Origin: Salvelinus alpinus
Taxonomy: Eukaryota > Chordata > Actinopteri > Salmoniformes > Salmonidae
Assembly (NCBI RefSeq): GCF_045679555.1
Contig: NC_092091.1
Location: 79,337,216 to 79,401,215 of the forward strand
DNA: 64,000 bases
Reading direction: 5' to 3'
Shown here: positions 35,390 to 46,000 of the stretch, piece after piece
How positions within the stretch are numbered: the stretch's first letter is position 1
How the letters are laid out: each line of letters opens with the position of its first letter
The notes under the pieces: generated by a model
Database searches by the model: none
Told to the model about the DNA's origin: nothing
Seen by the model: only the letters and a program-made list of their open reading frames with translations
Made by a program: the position numbers and the translations under genes

Positions 35390-37891
35390 ATCCTGTAAGG
35401 ATATTGATCTCATCCCGTCAGAGGATGCCTGCTTATTTTTTAAGAATGCCTTCCTCACCATCTTAAATAAGCATGCCCCATTCAAGAAATTTAGAACCAG
35501 GAACAGATATAGCCCTTGGTTCTCTCCAGACCTGACTGCCCTTAACCAACACAAAAACATCCTATGGCGTTCTGCATTAGCATCGAACAGCCCCCGTGAT
35601 ATGCAACTTTTCAGGGAAGCTAGAAACCAATATACATAGGCAGTTAGAAAAGCCAAGGCTAGCTTTTTCAAGCAGAAATTTGCTTCCTGCAACACAAATT
35701 CAAAAAACTTCTGGGACACTGTAAAGTCCATGGAGAATAAGAACACCTCCTCCCAGCTGCCCACTGCACTGAAGATAGGAAACACTGTCACCACCGATAA
35801 ATCCACTGTAATTGAGAATTTCGATAAGCATTTTTCTACGGCTGGCCATGCTTTCCACCTGGCTACCCCTACCCCGGTCAAAAGCACTGCACCCCCCACA
35901 GCTACTCGCCCAAGCCTTCCCCATTTCTCCTTCTCCCAAATCCAGTCAGCTGATGTTCTGAAAGAGCTGCAAAATCTGGACCCCTACAAATCAGCCGGGC
36001 TAGATAATCTGGACCCTTTCTTTCTAAAATTATCTGCTGAAATTGTTGCCACCCCTATTACTAGCCTGTTCAACCTCTCTTTCGTGTCGTCTGAGATTCC
36101 CAAAGATTGGAAAGCAGCTGCGGTCATCCCCCTCTTCATAGGGGGGGACACTCTTGACCCAAACTGCTACAAACCTATATCTATCCTACCCTGCCTTTCT
36201 AAGGTCTTCGAAAGCCAAGACAACAAACAGATTACCGACCATTTCGAATCCCACCATACCTTCTCCGCTATGCAATCTGGTTTCAGAGCTGGTCATGGGT
36301 GCACCTCAGCCACGCTCAAGGTCCTAAACGATATCTTAACCGCCATCGATAAGAAACAATACTGTGCAGCCGTATTCATTGACCTAGCCAAGGCTTTCGA
36401 CTCTGTCAATCACCACATCCTCATCGGCAGACTCGACAGCCTTGGTTTCTCAAATGATTGCCTTGCCTGGTTCACCAACTACTTCTCTGATAGAGTTCAG
36501 TGTGTCAAATCGGAGGGTCTGTTGTCCGGGCCTCTGGCAGTCTCTATGGGGGTGCCACAGGGTTCAATTCTTGGACCGACTCTCTTCTTTGTATACATCA
36601 ATGATGTCGTTCTTGCTGCTGGTGAGTCTCTGATCCACCTCTACGCAGACGACACCATTCTGTATACTTCTGGCCCTTCTTAGGAGACTGTGTTAACAAT
36701 CTTCCAGGCGAGCTTCAATGCCATACAACTCTCCTTCCGTGGCCTCCAATTGCTCTTAAATACAAGTAAAACTAAATTCATGCTCTTCCGCCGATCGCTA
36801 TCTGCACCTGCCCGCCTGTCCAACATCACTACTCTGGACGGCTCTGACTTAGAATATGTGGACAACTACAAATACCTAGGTGTCTGGTTAGACTGTAAAC
36901 TCTCCTTCCAGACTCACATCAAACATCTCCAATCCAAAGTTAAATCTAGAATTGGCTTCCTATTCCGCAACAAAGCATCCTTCACTCATGCTGCCAAACA
37001 TAACCTTGTAAAACTGACCATCCTATCAATCCTCGACTTCGGTGATGTCATTTACAAAATAGCCTCCAATACCCTACTCAATAAATTGGATGCAGTCTAT
37101 CACAGTGCCATCCGTTTTGTCACCAAAGCCCCATATACTACCCACCACTGCGACCTGTACGCTCTCGTTGGCTGGCCCTCGCTTCATACTCGTCGCCAAA
37201 CCCACTGGCTCCAGGTCATCTACAAGACCCTGCTAGGTAAAGTCCCCCCTTATCTCAGCTCGCTGGTGACCATAGCAGCACCCACCTGTAGCACGCGCTC
37301 CAGCAGGTATATCTCTCTGGTCACCCCCAAAACCAATTCTTCCTTTGGCCGCCTCTCCTTCCAGTTCTCTGCTGCCAATGACTGGAACGAACTACAAAAA
37401 TCTCTGAAACTGGAAACATTTATCTCCCTCACTAGCTTTAAGCACCAGCTGTTAGAGCAGCTCACAGATTACTGCACCTGTACATAGCCCATCTATAATT
37501 TAGCCCAAACAACTACCTCTTTCCATACTGTATTTATTTATTTTGCTCCTTTGCACCCCATTATTTCTATCTCTACTTTGTACATTCTTCCACTGCAAAT
37601 CTACCATTCCAGTGTTTTACTTGCTATATTGTATTTACCTCGCCACCATGGCCTTTTTTTGCCTTTTCCTCCCTTATCTCACCTCACTTGCTCACATTGT
37701 ATATAGACTTATTTTTCTACTGTATTATTGACTGTATGTTTGTTTTACTCCATGTGTAACTCTGTGTTGTTGTATGTGTCGAACTGCTTTGCTTTATCTT
37801 GGCCAGGTCGCAATTGTAAATGAGAACTTGTTCTCAACTTGCCTACCTGGTTAAAATAAAGGTGAAATAAATAAATTAAATAAATAAATAA
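35390..37891 (+). mobile_element. 5'-truncated LINE with near-intact RT, inserted in Tc1
   Basis: One frame runs from 35400 to 37487 with only two in-frame stops (TAG 35637-35639 and TAG 36681-36683). Reverse transcriptase motifs are intact: FIDLAKAFDSV (motif A), MGVPQGSILGP (motif B) and LYADDT (motif C). They are followed by the thumb and a C-terminal domain ending DYCTCT. The 3' end is an AAATA-rich tail, and AGAT flanks both sides (35386-35389, 37892-37895). It resembles a Jockey-superfamily L2/Rex-like LINE. The endonuclease domain is missing. It is the best-preserved element in the window but is defective. Confidence 0.85.
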
Positions 37892-38087
37892 AGATTGATG
37901 AGGAGAATAAGGCTGTAACGAAAAAAAGTCAAGGGGTCTGAATACTTCCCCAATCCACTGTACATGGAGTACCAGATCAATGTGGAGCTATATACAGGGA
38001 TTAACAGTTCCAGATCAATGTGGAGCTGTATACAGGGAGTACCAGTACCAGATCAATGTGCAGAAGTACGAGATATTTGAGGTAGAT

Positions 38088-39180
38088 ACACTACGCAGCC
38101 AAAAGTACATCTCATTCCAAAATCATGGGCATTAATATGGAGTTGGTTCCCTCATTTCTGCTATAACAGCCTCCACTCTTCTGGGAAGGCTTACCACTAG
38201 ATGTTGGAACGTTGCTGCGGGGACTTGCTTCCATTCAGCCACATAGAGTATAGTGAGGTCGAGCACTGACTTTGGGCAATTAGGCCTCGCAGTCTGCGTT
38301 CCAGTTCATCCCAAAGGTGTTCGATGGGGTTGAGGTCAGGGCTCTGTGCAAGCCAGTCAAGTTCTTCCACACCAATCTCGACAAACCATTTCTGTATGGA
38401 CCTCGCTTTGTGCACGGAGGCATTGTCATGCTGACACAGGAAAGGGCCTTCCCGAAACTGTTGTCTCAAAAGTGGAAGCACAGAATCGTCTAGAATGTCA
38501 TTGTATGCTGTAGATTTCCTTTCACTGGAACTAGCCCGAACCATGAAAAACAGCCCCAGACCATTATTCCTCCTCCACCAAATTTTACAGTTGGAACGAT
38601 GAATTAGGGCAGGTAGCGTTCTCCTGTCATCCGCCAAACCCAGATTAATCTGTTGGACTGCAAGATGGTAAAACGTGATTTATCATTCCAGAGAATGCGT
38701 TTCCACTGCTCCAGAGTCCAATGGCGGTGAGCTTTACACCACTCCTGCCGACGCTTGGCATTGTGCATGGTAATCTTAGGTTTGTGTGTGGCTGCTTGGC
38801 CATGGAATCTAATTTCATGAAACTACCGATGAAGAGTTCTTGAGCTGACGTTGCTTCCAGAGGCAGTTTGGAACTCAGTAGTGAGTGTTTCAAGCGAGGA
38901 TAGACGATTGTTACGTGCTATGTGCTTCAGCACTCGGCGGTCCCTTTCAGTGAGCTTCTGTGGCCTACCACTTCGCGGCTGAGCCGTTGTTGCTCCTAGA
39001 CATTTCCACTGCAAAATAACAGCACTTACAGTTGACCGGGGCAGCTCTAGCAGGGCAGAAATCTGACGTACTGACTTATTGGAAAGGTGACATCCTATGA
39101 CGGTGCAACGTTTTAAGAGCAGTCTCTTTCCTCTGGTTGTATATTTTAATGAAGAGTAACCAATCAATGAATATCCCTAT
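38088..39180 (-). mobile_element. Second Tc1-like element, broken transposase
   Basis: The minus strand encodes an HTH region (SVRQISALLELPRSTVSAVI, RSGRPQKLTERDRRVL) and a DDE domain (WNDKSRFTI; QHDNASVHKAR; SPDLNPIEHLWDEL), so all three catalytic acids are present. The coding sequence is broken by a TAG near 38823 and at least two frame changes near 38640 and 38500. The left end near 38088 (ACACTACGCAGCC) is TIR-like; the right TIR is not evident. It lies in the NLR-like intron and belongs to a different subfamily from the element at 33404. Confidence 0.8.
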
Positions 39181-39454
39181 TAGTTTCAAGGAGGGACCTT
39201 ACAGCAAAATGAAGAGTCAGATTTTACGTTCTATGTTCTACCTGGAAAAGTCAATAGGATCCTATAATGATTGTTAATTTATGTAGTTGACTAGAATAAG
39301 AGAAGCTAAATATCACATCATGGTGATTCAGATCATTATTATGTGGAAGAGAGGAATATAATAAATGTTTGTTTTATTGTATTTGTTTTGAGTGTTTATT
39401 ATTTAGTGTTTTATTTGTTTTTGTGTGTTTTGCATGACTGTCTTGTACTACTAG
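39181..39454 (+). other. NLR-like intron end
   Basis: No repeat was recognised. It ends with the acceptor TTGTACTACTAG before 39455. Confidence 0.5.
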
Positions 39455-39568
39455 GGGCCAATCAGAGAGAGCAGAGTCCATTTCCTCTGGTATTCTATCA
39501 ATGAAGACTGAGCGATCCATGGATTACCCTGTTGATTTCAGAAGAGGAGACTCTCTACAAAACAAAGG
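39455..39568 (+). CDS. NLR-like (NLRC3-type) second exon
   Basis: Acceptor CTACTAG, then G plus 37 codons plus GG, donor GG|GTGAGA. The frame reads GQSERAESISSGILSMKTER then SMDYPVDFRRGDSLQNK. The [S]-[x]-LSMK-[x]2-RSMD-P-[x]2-FR-[x]-GD pattern is the short repeat found before the FISNA/NACHT region in teleost NLRC3-like receptors, where such exons often occur several times in a row. The entry phase matches the exon ending at 32723. The next exon should accept phase 2 but is not found: a minisatellite starts 100 bp downstream and an assembly gap follows. Confidence 0.6.
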
Positions 39569-39671
39569 GTGAGATTATGATGTGCACGCAGCTGTAAATA
39601 CAGGCCTATGTTGTAATAATGCTGACCTCATGAAATAAAATGTCTGCGACTTAATGTAAAGCAAAAATACA

Positions 39672-41320
39672 CATCATGATAACAGATAGTTGTAGGTAGG
39701 TTACCATGTGTTATATTATCATGATTACAGATAGTTATAGGTAGGTTACCATGTGTTATATTATCATGATAACAGATAGTTATAGGTAGGTTACCATGTG
39801 TTATATTATCATGATAACAGATAGTTATAGGTAGGTTACCATGTGTTATATTATCATGATAACAGATAGTTATAGGTAGGTTACCATGTGTTATATTATC
39901 ATGATAACAGATAGGTAGGTTACCATGTGGTATATTATCATGATAACAGATAGTTATAGGTAGGTTACCATGTGTTATATTTTTATGATAACAGATAGGT
40001 AGGTTACCATGTGGTATATTATCATGATAACAGATAGTTATAGGTAGGTTACAATGTGTTATATTATCATGATAACAGATAGTTATAGGTAGGTTACCAT
40101 GTGTTATATTATCATGATAACAGATAGTTATAGGTAGGTTACCATGTGTTATATTATCATGATAACAGATAGTTATAGGTAGGTTACCATGTGTTATATT
40201 ATCATGATAACAGATAGTTATAGGTAGGTTACCATGTGTTATATTATCATGATAACAGATAGTTATAGGTAGGTTACCATGTGTTATATTATCATGATAA
40301 CAGATAGGTAGGTTACCATGTGGTATATTATCATGATAACAGATAGTTATAGGTAGGTTACCATGTGTTATATTATCATGATAACAGATAGTTATAGGTA
40401 GGTTACCATGTGTTATATTATCATGATAACAGATAGTTATAGGTAGGTTACCATGTGTTATATTCTCATGATAGCATAGAGTTATAGGTAGGTTACCATG
40501 TGGTATATTATCATGATAACAGATAGTTATAGGTAGGTTACCATGTGTTATATTATCATGATAACAGATAGTTATAGGTAGGTTACCATGTGTTATATTA
40601 TCATGATAACAGATAGTTATAGGTAGGTTACCATGTGTTATATTATCATGATAGCATAGAGTTATAGGTAGGTTACCATGTGTTATATTATCATGATAAC
40701 AGATAGTTATAGGTAGGTTACCATGTGTTATATTATCATGATAACAGATAGTTATAGGTAGGTTACCATGTGTTATATTATCATGATAACAGATAGTTAT
40801 AGGTAGGTTACCATGTGTTATATTATCATGATAACAGATAGTTATAGGTAGGTTACCATGTGTTATATTATCATGATAACAGATAGTTATAGGTAGGTTA
40901 CCATGTGTTATATTATCATGATAACAGATAGTTATAGGTAGGTTACCATGTTATATTATCATGATAGCATAGAGTTATAGGTAGGTTACCATGTGTTATA
41001 TTATCATGATAACAGATAGTTATAGGTAGGTTACCATGTGTTATATTATCATGATAACAGATAGTTATAGGTAGGTTACCATGTGTTATATTATCATGAT
41101 AACAGATAGTTATAGGTAGGTTACCATGTGTTATATTATCATGATAACAGATAGTTATAGGTAGGTTACCATGTGTTATATTATCATGATAACAGATAGT
41201 TATAGGTAGGTTACCATGTGTTATATTATCATGATAACAGATAGTTATAGGTAGGTTACCATGTGTTATATTATCATGATAACAGATAGTTATAGGTAGG
41301 TTACGATGTGTTATATTATC
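39672..41320. repeat. 45-bp minisatellite, ~36 copies
   Basis: The unit contains ATAACAGATAGTTATAGGTA and GGTTACCATGTGTTATATTA then TCATG. A 36-bp deletion variant, linked to GTGGTATA instead of GTGTTATA, occurs near 39903, 39975 and 40300. An ATAGCATAGAG variant recurs near 40470, 40655 and 40965. It is immediately downstream of the second NLR-like exon. Confidence 0.95.
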
Positions 41321-41400
41321 AGGCCATTATGTGTTTGAGTTTGAGTTGAGTTTATTTGTATTTTTACAGGGACAGTACACATTAATCAACGTTTCAGTAA
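41321..41400. other. Start of an interspersed repeat cut by the gap
   Basis: TTTATTTGTATTTTTACAGG and TTAATCAACGTTTCAGTAA resemble a dispersed salmonid repeat. It is truncated by the run of N. Confidence 0.4.
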
Positions 41401-41500
41401 NNNNNNNNNNNNNNNNNNNNNNNNNNNNNNNNNNNNNNNNNNNNNNNNNNNNNNNNNNNNNNNNNNNNNNNNNNNNNNNNNNNNNNNNNNNNNNNNNNNN
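41401..41500. other. Assembly gap (100 N)
   Basis: Exactly 100 N, the conventional size for a gap of unknown length. It separates the plus-strand NLR-like exons from the minus-strand annexin gene, so adjacency across it is not proven. Confidence 1.
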
Positions 41501-41873
41501 TGCTGATTTTCTTTGTGGATTTTGGTTTGATTCTGTAAACCACCACCTGTTGTAAATAAACATCATTCTGTACATGACAGTCCTTCAATATGACCACTAG
41601 ATGGGAGCATTTAACACTGGGTATCAACACACCTTCTGTCTCTCACACACCAACACACACACACGCTTACAGAAGGGCTGCCTGTGTGGGGAGTGTTATT
41701 TTACACACACACAACCGTCACACACAGACACACACTTTGTCACACACCCCTGAGCAGAACACAAGTCAAAGAAGTCATTGTTGAGCAGTAAATCTGATTG
41801 CTATCACATATTTCAGAGATACACATGTGATTCTCTCTCTTTCTCTCACACACACACACTCACTCTCTCTTAC
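41501..41873. other. Sequence between gap and last visible annexin exon
   Basis: Contains CA-rich stretches (41640-41760, 41850-41866). I searched the minus strand for the next annexin exon (repeat 3 start) and did not see it. Confidence 0.5.
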
Positions 41874-41924
41874 CTGTGCGTCAGTCTCTATGTTCCCCTC
41901 CTGTACCCCCTGCTGTCTGCTGGC
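41874..41924 (-). CDS. Annexin A5-like exon 8 (51 bp)
   Basis: On the minus strand: acceptor CTCTCTCCTCTCAG, 17 codons ASRQQGVQEGNIETDAQ, donor CAG|GTAAGA. This is the variable linker between annexin repeats 2 and 3. The same exon is commonly 57 bp in annexins; two residues fewer here is plausible for a fish paralogue. It is the last exon I can identify. Confidence 0.75.
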
Positions 41925-41994
41925 CTGAGAGGAGAGAGAGCACATCTGTCAGATCTATGTCTGACACATCTATATCTGTCAGATCTATGTCTGA

Positions 41995-42207
41995 GTGTGC
42001 AAAGCTATCATCAAGACAAAGGGTGGCTACTTTGAAGAATCTCAAATATATTGATTTGTTTAACACTTTTCTGGTTACAACATGATTCCATGTGTGTTAT
42101 TTCATCGTTTTTATGTCTTCACTATTATTCTACAATGTAGAAAATAGTAAAAAATAAAGAAAAACTCTGGAATGTATAGGTGTGTCCAAACTTTTGACTG
42201 GTACCAG
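41995..42207 (+). mobile_element. Tc1-like end fragment in annexin intron 7
   Basis: CAAAGGGTGGCTACTTTGAA, ATGTGTGTTATTTCATCG, TTCTACAATGTAGAAAATAG and the terminal GTGTCCAAACTTTTGACTGG. Only the 3' part of the element is left. The remainder of the intron holds a 21-bp tandem repeat (42247-42308, CTGACCCCTAGGCCC) next to the exon 7 donor. Confidence 0.75.
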
Positions 42208-42310
42208 ATCTATATCCCACGCATCTATATATACCAGATCTATGTTCCTTTGACCTCTGACCCCTAGGCCCTGACCTCTGACCCCTAGGCCCTGACCTCT
42301 GACCCCTCAC

Positions 42311-42390
42311 CTGTAGCAGGATGACCAGCAGTCTCCTGAAGTGGCCTGACGTGTCTCCTGTTACATCCTCCTCCAGGTCTGCATCATACT
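42311..42390 (-). CDS. Annexin A5-like exon 7 (80 bp)
   Basis: Acceptor GTGTGTTCCAG, donor CTACAG|GTGAGG. With the G carried over from exon 6 it encodes EYDADLEEDV then TGDTSGHFRRLLVILLQ. GDTSG is the annexin signature at the end of a repeat, here repeat 2. The 80-bp size is the canonical annexin exon size. Confidence 0.85.
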
Positions 42391-42446
42391 CTGGAACACA
42401 CACACACAATCAGTGAGTCAGTGTGTCTGTCTGTGTGTGTGTGTGT

Positions 42447-42715
42447 TTGTATCTGTGTGTTACCCTGGCGGTAGGCAGCAATGTGTCTGTGTGTTACCCT
42501 GGCGATAGGCAGCAGTGTGTGTGTGTTACCCTGGCGATAGGCAGCAGTGTATCTGTGTGTTACCCTGGCGATAGGCAGCAGTGTATCTGTGTGTTACCCT
42601 GGCGATAGGCAGCAGTGTGTCTGTGTGTTACCCTGGCGATAGGCAGCAGTGTGTGTGTGTTACCCTGGCGATAGGCAGCAGTGTGTGTGTGTGTTACCCT
42701 GGCGATAGGCAGCAG
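42447..42715. repeat. 32-34-bp minisatellite made from the exon 6 splice donor
   Basis: TTACCCTGGCG followed by GATAGGCAGCAG recurs at about 42461, 42495, 42527, 42561, 42595, 42629, 42661 and 42695 (spacing 32-34). On the minus strand each unit is the last ~17 nt of annexin exon 6 (CTGCCTATCGCCAGG) plus GTAACACAC of the intron. The copy at about 42695 is the real donor; the other seven lie inside intron 6 as potential decoy donors. The outermost copy has one mismatch (GGTAGG). Confidence 0.9.
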
Positions 42716-42788
42716 TGATGTCCTTAATCTGCTGGGTCGTTCTAGAAGACAGGATCTCAATCAGCACCTTCTCATCGGTCCCCGCCCC
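42698..42788 (-). CDS. Annexin A5-like exon 6 (91 bp)
   Basis: Acceptor CACGGTGTAG, donor CAGG|GTAACA. It encodes GAGTDEKVLIEIL, SSRTTQQIKDITAAYRQ plus one base. GAGTDE is the type II Ca2+-binding loop that opens annexin repeat 2. The 91-bp size is canonical. The exon end is duplicated as a minisatellite in the following intron. Confidence 0.85.
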
Positions 42789-42871
42789 CTACACCGTGAC
42801 ATCACACACAGTCACTATGACATCACACCGTCACTCACAGGATATGACATCACTAGTCCTGGGTCAAATAC

Positions 42872-42985
42872 CTTGATGGCGTTCCGTAGTGATGTCACAT
42901 CGTAAAGGATGGGCGGAGTCATTAGTGCCACCACCAGAGTCTCAAACGTTCCCCCCAGTTCACCCTGCAGATCACCTACCAGGTC
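42872..42985 (-). CDS. Annexin A5-like exon 5 (114 bp)
   Basis: Acceptor CTCCTCTCTCTAG, donor ATCAAG|GTATTT. It has 38 codons: DLVGDLQGELGGTFETLVVA then LMTPPILYDVTSLRNAIK. This covers the second half of repeat 1, including the acidic residue (GEL) that completes the repeat 1 Ca2+ site, and the inter-repeat LMTP and LYD segments typical of annexins. The 114-bp size is canonical. Confidence 0.88.
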
Positions 42986-43098
42986 CTAGAGAGAGGAGAG
43001 AGGGGGGAGGGAGGGAGAGAGAGGGAGAGGGGAGGAGGGAGGGAGAAGGAGAGAGAGAGAGGTTTGTGTTGTGATGTTGTGACGTGGTTGTAGATTAT
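42986..43098 (-). other. GA-rich intron 4 start
   Basis: Mostly GAGAGG-type purine repeats on the + strand, which serve as the polypyrimidine tract before the exon 5 acceptor on the minus strand. Confidence 0.6.
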
Positions 43099-46000
43099 CA
43101 GATAAAACAGCCTCCCTGTTGGTTGTTCCTTGTAGTCTACAACCCCATTCAGATAAAACAGCCTCCCTGTTGGTTGTTCCTTGTAGTCTACAACCCCATT
43201 CAGATAAAACAGCCTCCCTGTTGGTTGTTCCTTGTAGTCTACAACACCATTCAGATAAAACAGCCTCCCTGTTGGTTGTTCCTTGTAGTCTACAACCCCA
43301 TTCAGATAAAATAGCCTCCCTGTTGGTTGTTCCTTGTAGTCTACAACCCCATTCAGATAAAACAGCCTCCCTGTTGGTTGTTCCTTGTAGTCTACAACCC
43401 CATTCAGATAAAACAGCCTCCCTGTTGGTTGCTCCTTGTAGTCTACAACCCCATTCAGATAAAACAGCCTCCCTGTTGGTTGTTCCTTGTAGTCTACAAC
43501 CCCATTCAGATAAAACAGCCTCTCTGTTGGTTGCTCCTTGTAGTCTACAACCCCATTCAGATAAAACAGCCTCCCTGTTGGTTGTTCCTTGTAGTCTACA
43601 ACCCCATTCAGATAAAACAGCCTCTCTGTTGGTTGTTCCTTGTAGTCTACAACCCCATTCAGATAAAACAGCCTCCCTGTTGGTTGTTCCTTGTAGCCTA
43701 CAACCCCATTCAGATAAAACAGCCTCCTGTTGGTTGTTCCTTGTAGTCTACAACCCCATTCTGATAAAACAGCCTCTCTGTTGGTTGTTCCTCGTAGTCT
43801 ACAACCCCATTCAGATAAAACAGCCTCCCTGTTGGTTGTTCCTTGTAGTCTACAACCCCATTCAGATAAAACAGCCTCCCTGTTGGTTGTTCCTTGTAGT
43901 CTACAACCCCATTCAGATAAAACAGCCTACCTGTTGGTTGTTCCTTGTAGTCTACAACCCCATTCAGATAAAACAGCCTACCTGTTGGTTGTTCCTTGTA
44001 GTCTACAACCCCATTCTGATAAAACAGCCTCCCTGTTGGTTGTTCCTTGTAGTCTACAACCCCATTCAGATAAAACAGCATGTCTGTTGGTTGTTCCTTG
44101 TAGCCTACAACCCCATTCAGATAAAACAGCCTCCCTGTTGGTTGTTCCTTGTAGTCTACAACCCCATTCTGATAAAACAGCCTCTCTGTTGGTTGTTCCT
44201 TGTAGTCTACAACCCCATTCAGATAAAACAGCCTCCCTGTTGGTTGTTCCTTGTAGTCTACAACCCCATTCAGATAAAACAGCCTCCCTGTTGGTTGTTC
44301 CTTGTAGTCTACAACCCCATTCAGATAAAACAGCCCCCCTGTTGGTTGTTCCTTGTAGTCTACAACCCCATTCAGATAAAACAGCCTCCCTGTTGGTTGT
44401 TCCTTGTAGTCTACAACCCCATTCTGATTAAACAGCCTCCCTGTTGGTTGTTCCTTGTAGTCTACAACCCCATTCAGATAAAACAGCATGTATGTTGGTT
44501 GTTCCTTGTAGCCTACAACCCCATTCAGATAAAACAGCCTGTCTGTTGGTTGTTCCTTGTAGTCTACAACCCCATTCAGATAAAACAGCCTCTCTGTTGG
44601 TTGTTCCTTGTAGTCTACAACCCCATTCAGATAAAACAGCCTCTCTGTTGGTTGTTCCTTGTAGCCTACAACCCCATTCAGATAAAACAGCCTGTCTGTT
44701 GGTTGTTCCTTGTAGTCTACAACCCCATTCTGATAAAACAGCCTGTCTGTTGGTTGTTCCTTGTAGTCTACAACCCCATTCTGATAAAACAGCCTCTCTG
44801 TTGGTTGTTCCTTGTAGCCTACAACCCCATTCAGATAAAACAGCCTCCTTGTAGTCTACAACCCCATTCAGATAAAACAGCCCGTCTGTTGGTTGTCCTT
44901 GTAGTCTACAACCCCATTCAGATAAAACAGCCTCCTGTTGGTTGTTCCTTGTAGTCTACAACCCCATTCAGATCAAACAGCCTCCCTGTTGGTTGTTCCT
45001 TGTAGTCTACAACCCCATTCAGATAAAACAGCCTCCCTGTTGGTTGTTCCTTGTAGTCTACAACCCCATTCAGATAAAACAGCCTCCCTGTTGGTTGTTC
45101 CTTGTAGTCTACAACCCCATTCAGATAAAACAGCCTCCCTGTTGGTTGTTCCTTGTAGTCTACAACCCCATTCAGATAAAACAGCCCCCCTGTTGGTTGT
45201 TCCTTGTAGTCTACAACCCCATTCAGATAAAACAGCCTCCCTGTTGGTTGTTCCTTGTAGTCTACAACCCCATTCAGATAAAACAGCCCCCCTGTTGGTT
45301 GTTCCTTGTAGTCTACAACCCCATTCAGATAAAACAGCCTCCCTGTTGGTTGTTCCTTGTAGTCTACAACCCCATTCAGATAAAACAGCCTCTCTGTTGG
45401 TTGTTCCTTGTAGTCTACAACCCCATTCAGATAAAACAGCCTCCCTGTTGGTTGCTCCTTGTAGTCTACAACCCCATTCAGATAAAACAGCCTCCCTGTT
45501 GGTTGCTCCTTGTAGTCTACAACCCCATTCAGATAAAACAGCCCGTCTGTTGGTTGCTCCTTGTAGTCTACAACCCCATTCAGATAAAACAGCCTCCTGT
45601 TGGTTGTTCCTTGTAGTCTACAACCCCATTCAGATAAAACAGCCTCCCTGTTGGTTGTTCCTTGTAGTCTACAACCCCATTCAGATAAAACAGCCTCCCT
45701 GTTGGTTGTTCCTTGTAGTCTACAACCCCATTCAGATAAAACAGCCTCCCTGTTGGTTATTCCTGGTAGTCTACAACCCCATTCAGATAAAACAGCCCCC
45801 CTGTTGGTTGTTCCTTGTAGTCTACAACCCCATTCAGATAAAACAGCCTCCCTGTTGGTTGTTCCTTGTAGTCTACAACCCCATTCAGATAAAACAGCCC
45901 CCCTGTTGGTTGTTCCTTGTAGTCTACAACCCCATTCAGATAAAACAGCCTCCCTGTTGGTTGTTCCTTGTAGTCTACAACCCCATTCAGATAAAACAGC

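Larger units (their letters stand above)
33404..37960 (+). mobile_element. Tc1-like transposon carrying three later insertions
   Basis: It starts CAGTGCATTCGGAAAGTATT and ends TACTTCCCCAATCCACTG, with TA on both sides. Without its insertions the element would be roughly 1.1 kb. The C-terminal half of the transposase is visible at 34797-35206 (GRIMLWGFFSEAEAGRLVRI, QQDDPKHTAKTTQEWLRDKS, then after a frameshift EWPSQSPDLNP). The middle catalytic Asp is in a shortened QQD-DPKH. The last catalytic residue reads FKHLW instead of the usual IEHLW, a Glu-to-Lys change. The DNA-binding half is missing. The element is dead. Confidence 0.85.
33240..38085 (-). mobile_element. LINE 3' tail (minus), split by the Tc1 insertion
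   Basis: 33240-33403 reads, in reverse, as the 3' end of the L2-like LINE (TTGTCACATGCGCTGAATAC, AAATGCTTGCTTACGAGC). The same element appears to resume at 37963 (GAGTACCAGATCAATGTGGA, TATACAGGGA). It is interrupted exactly at a TA by the Tc1-like element 33404-37960. This tail is the outermost, oldest layer of the nest. Confidence 0.65.
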
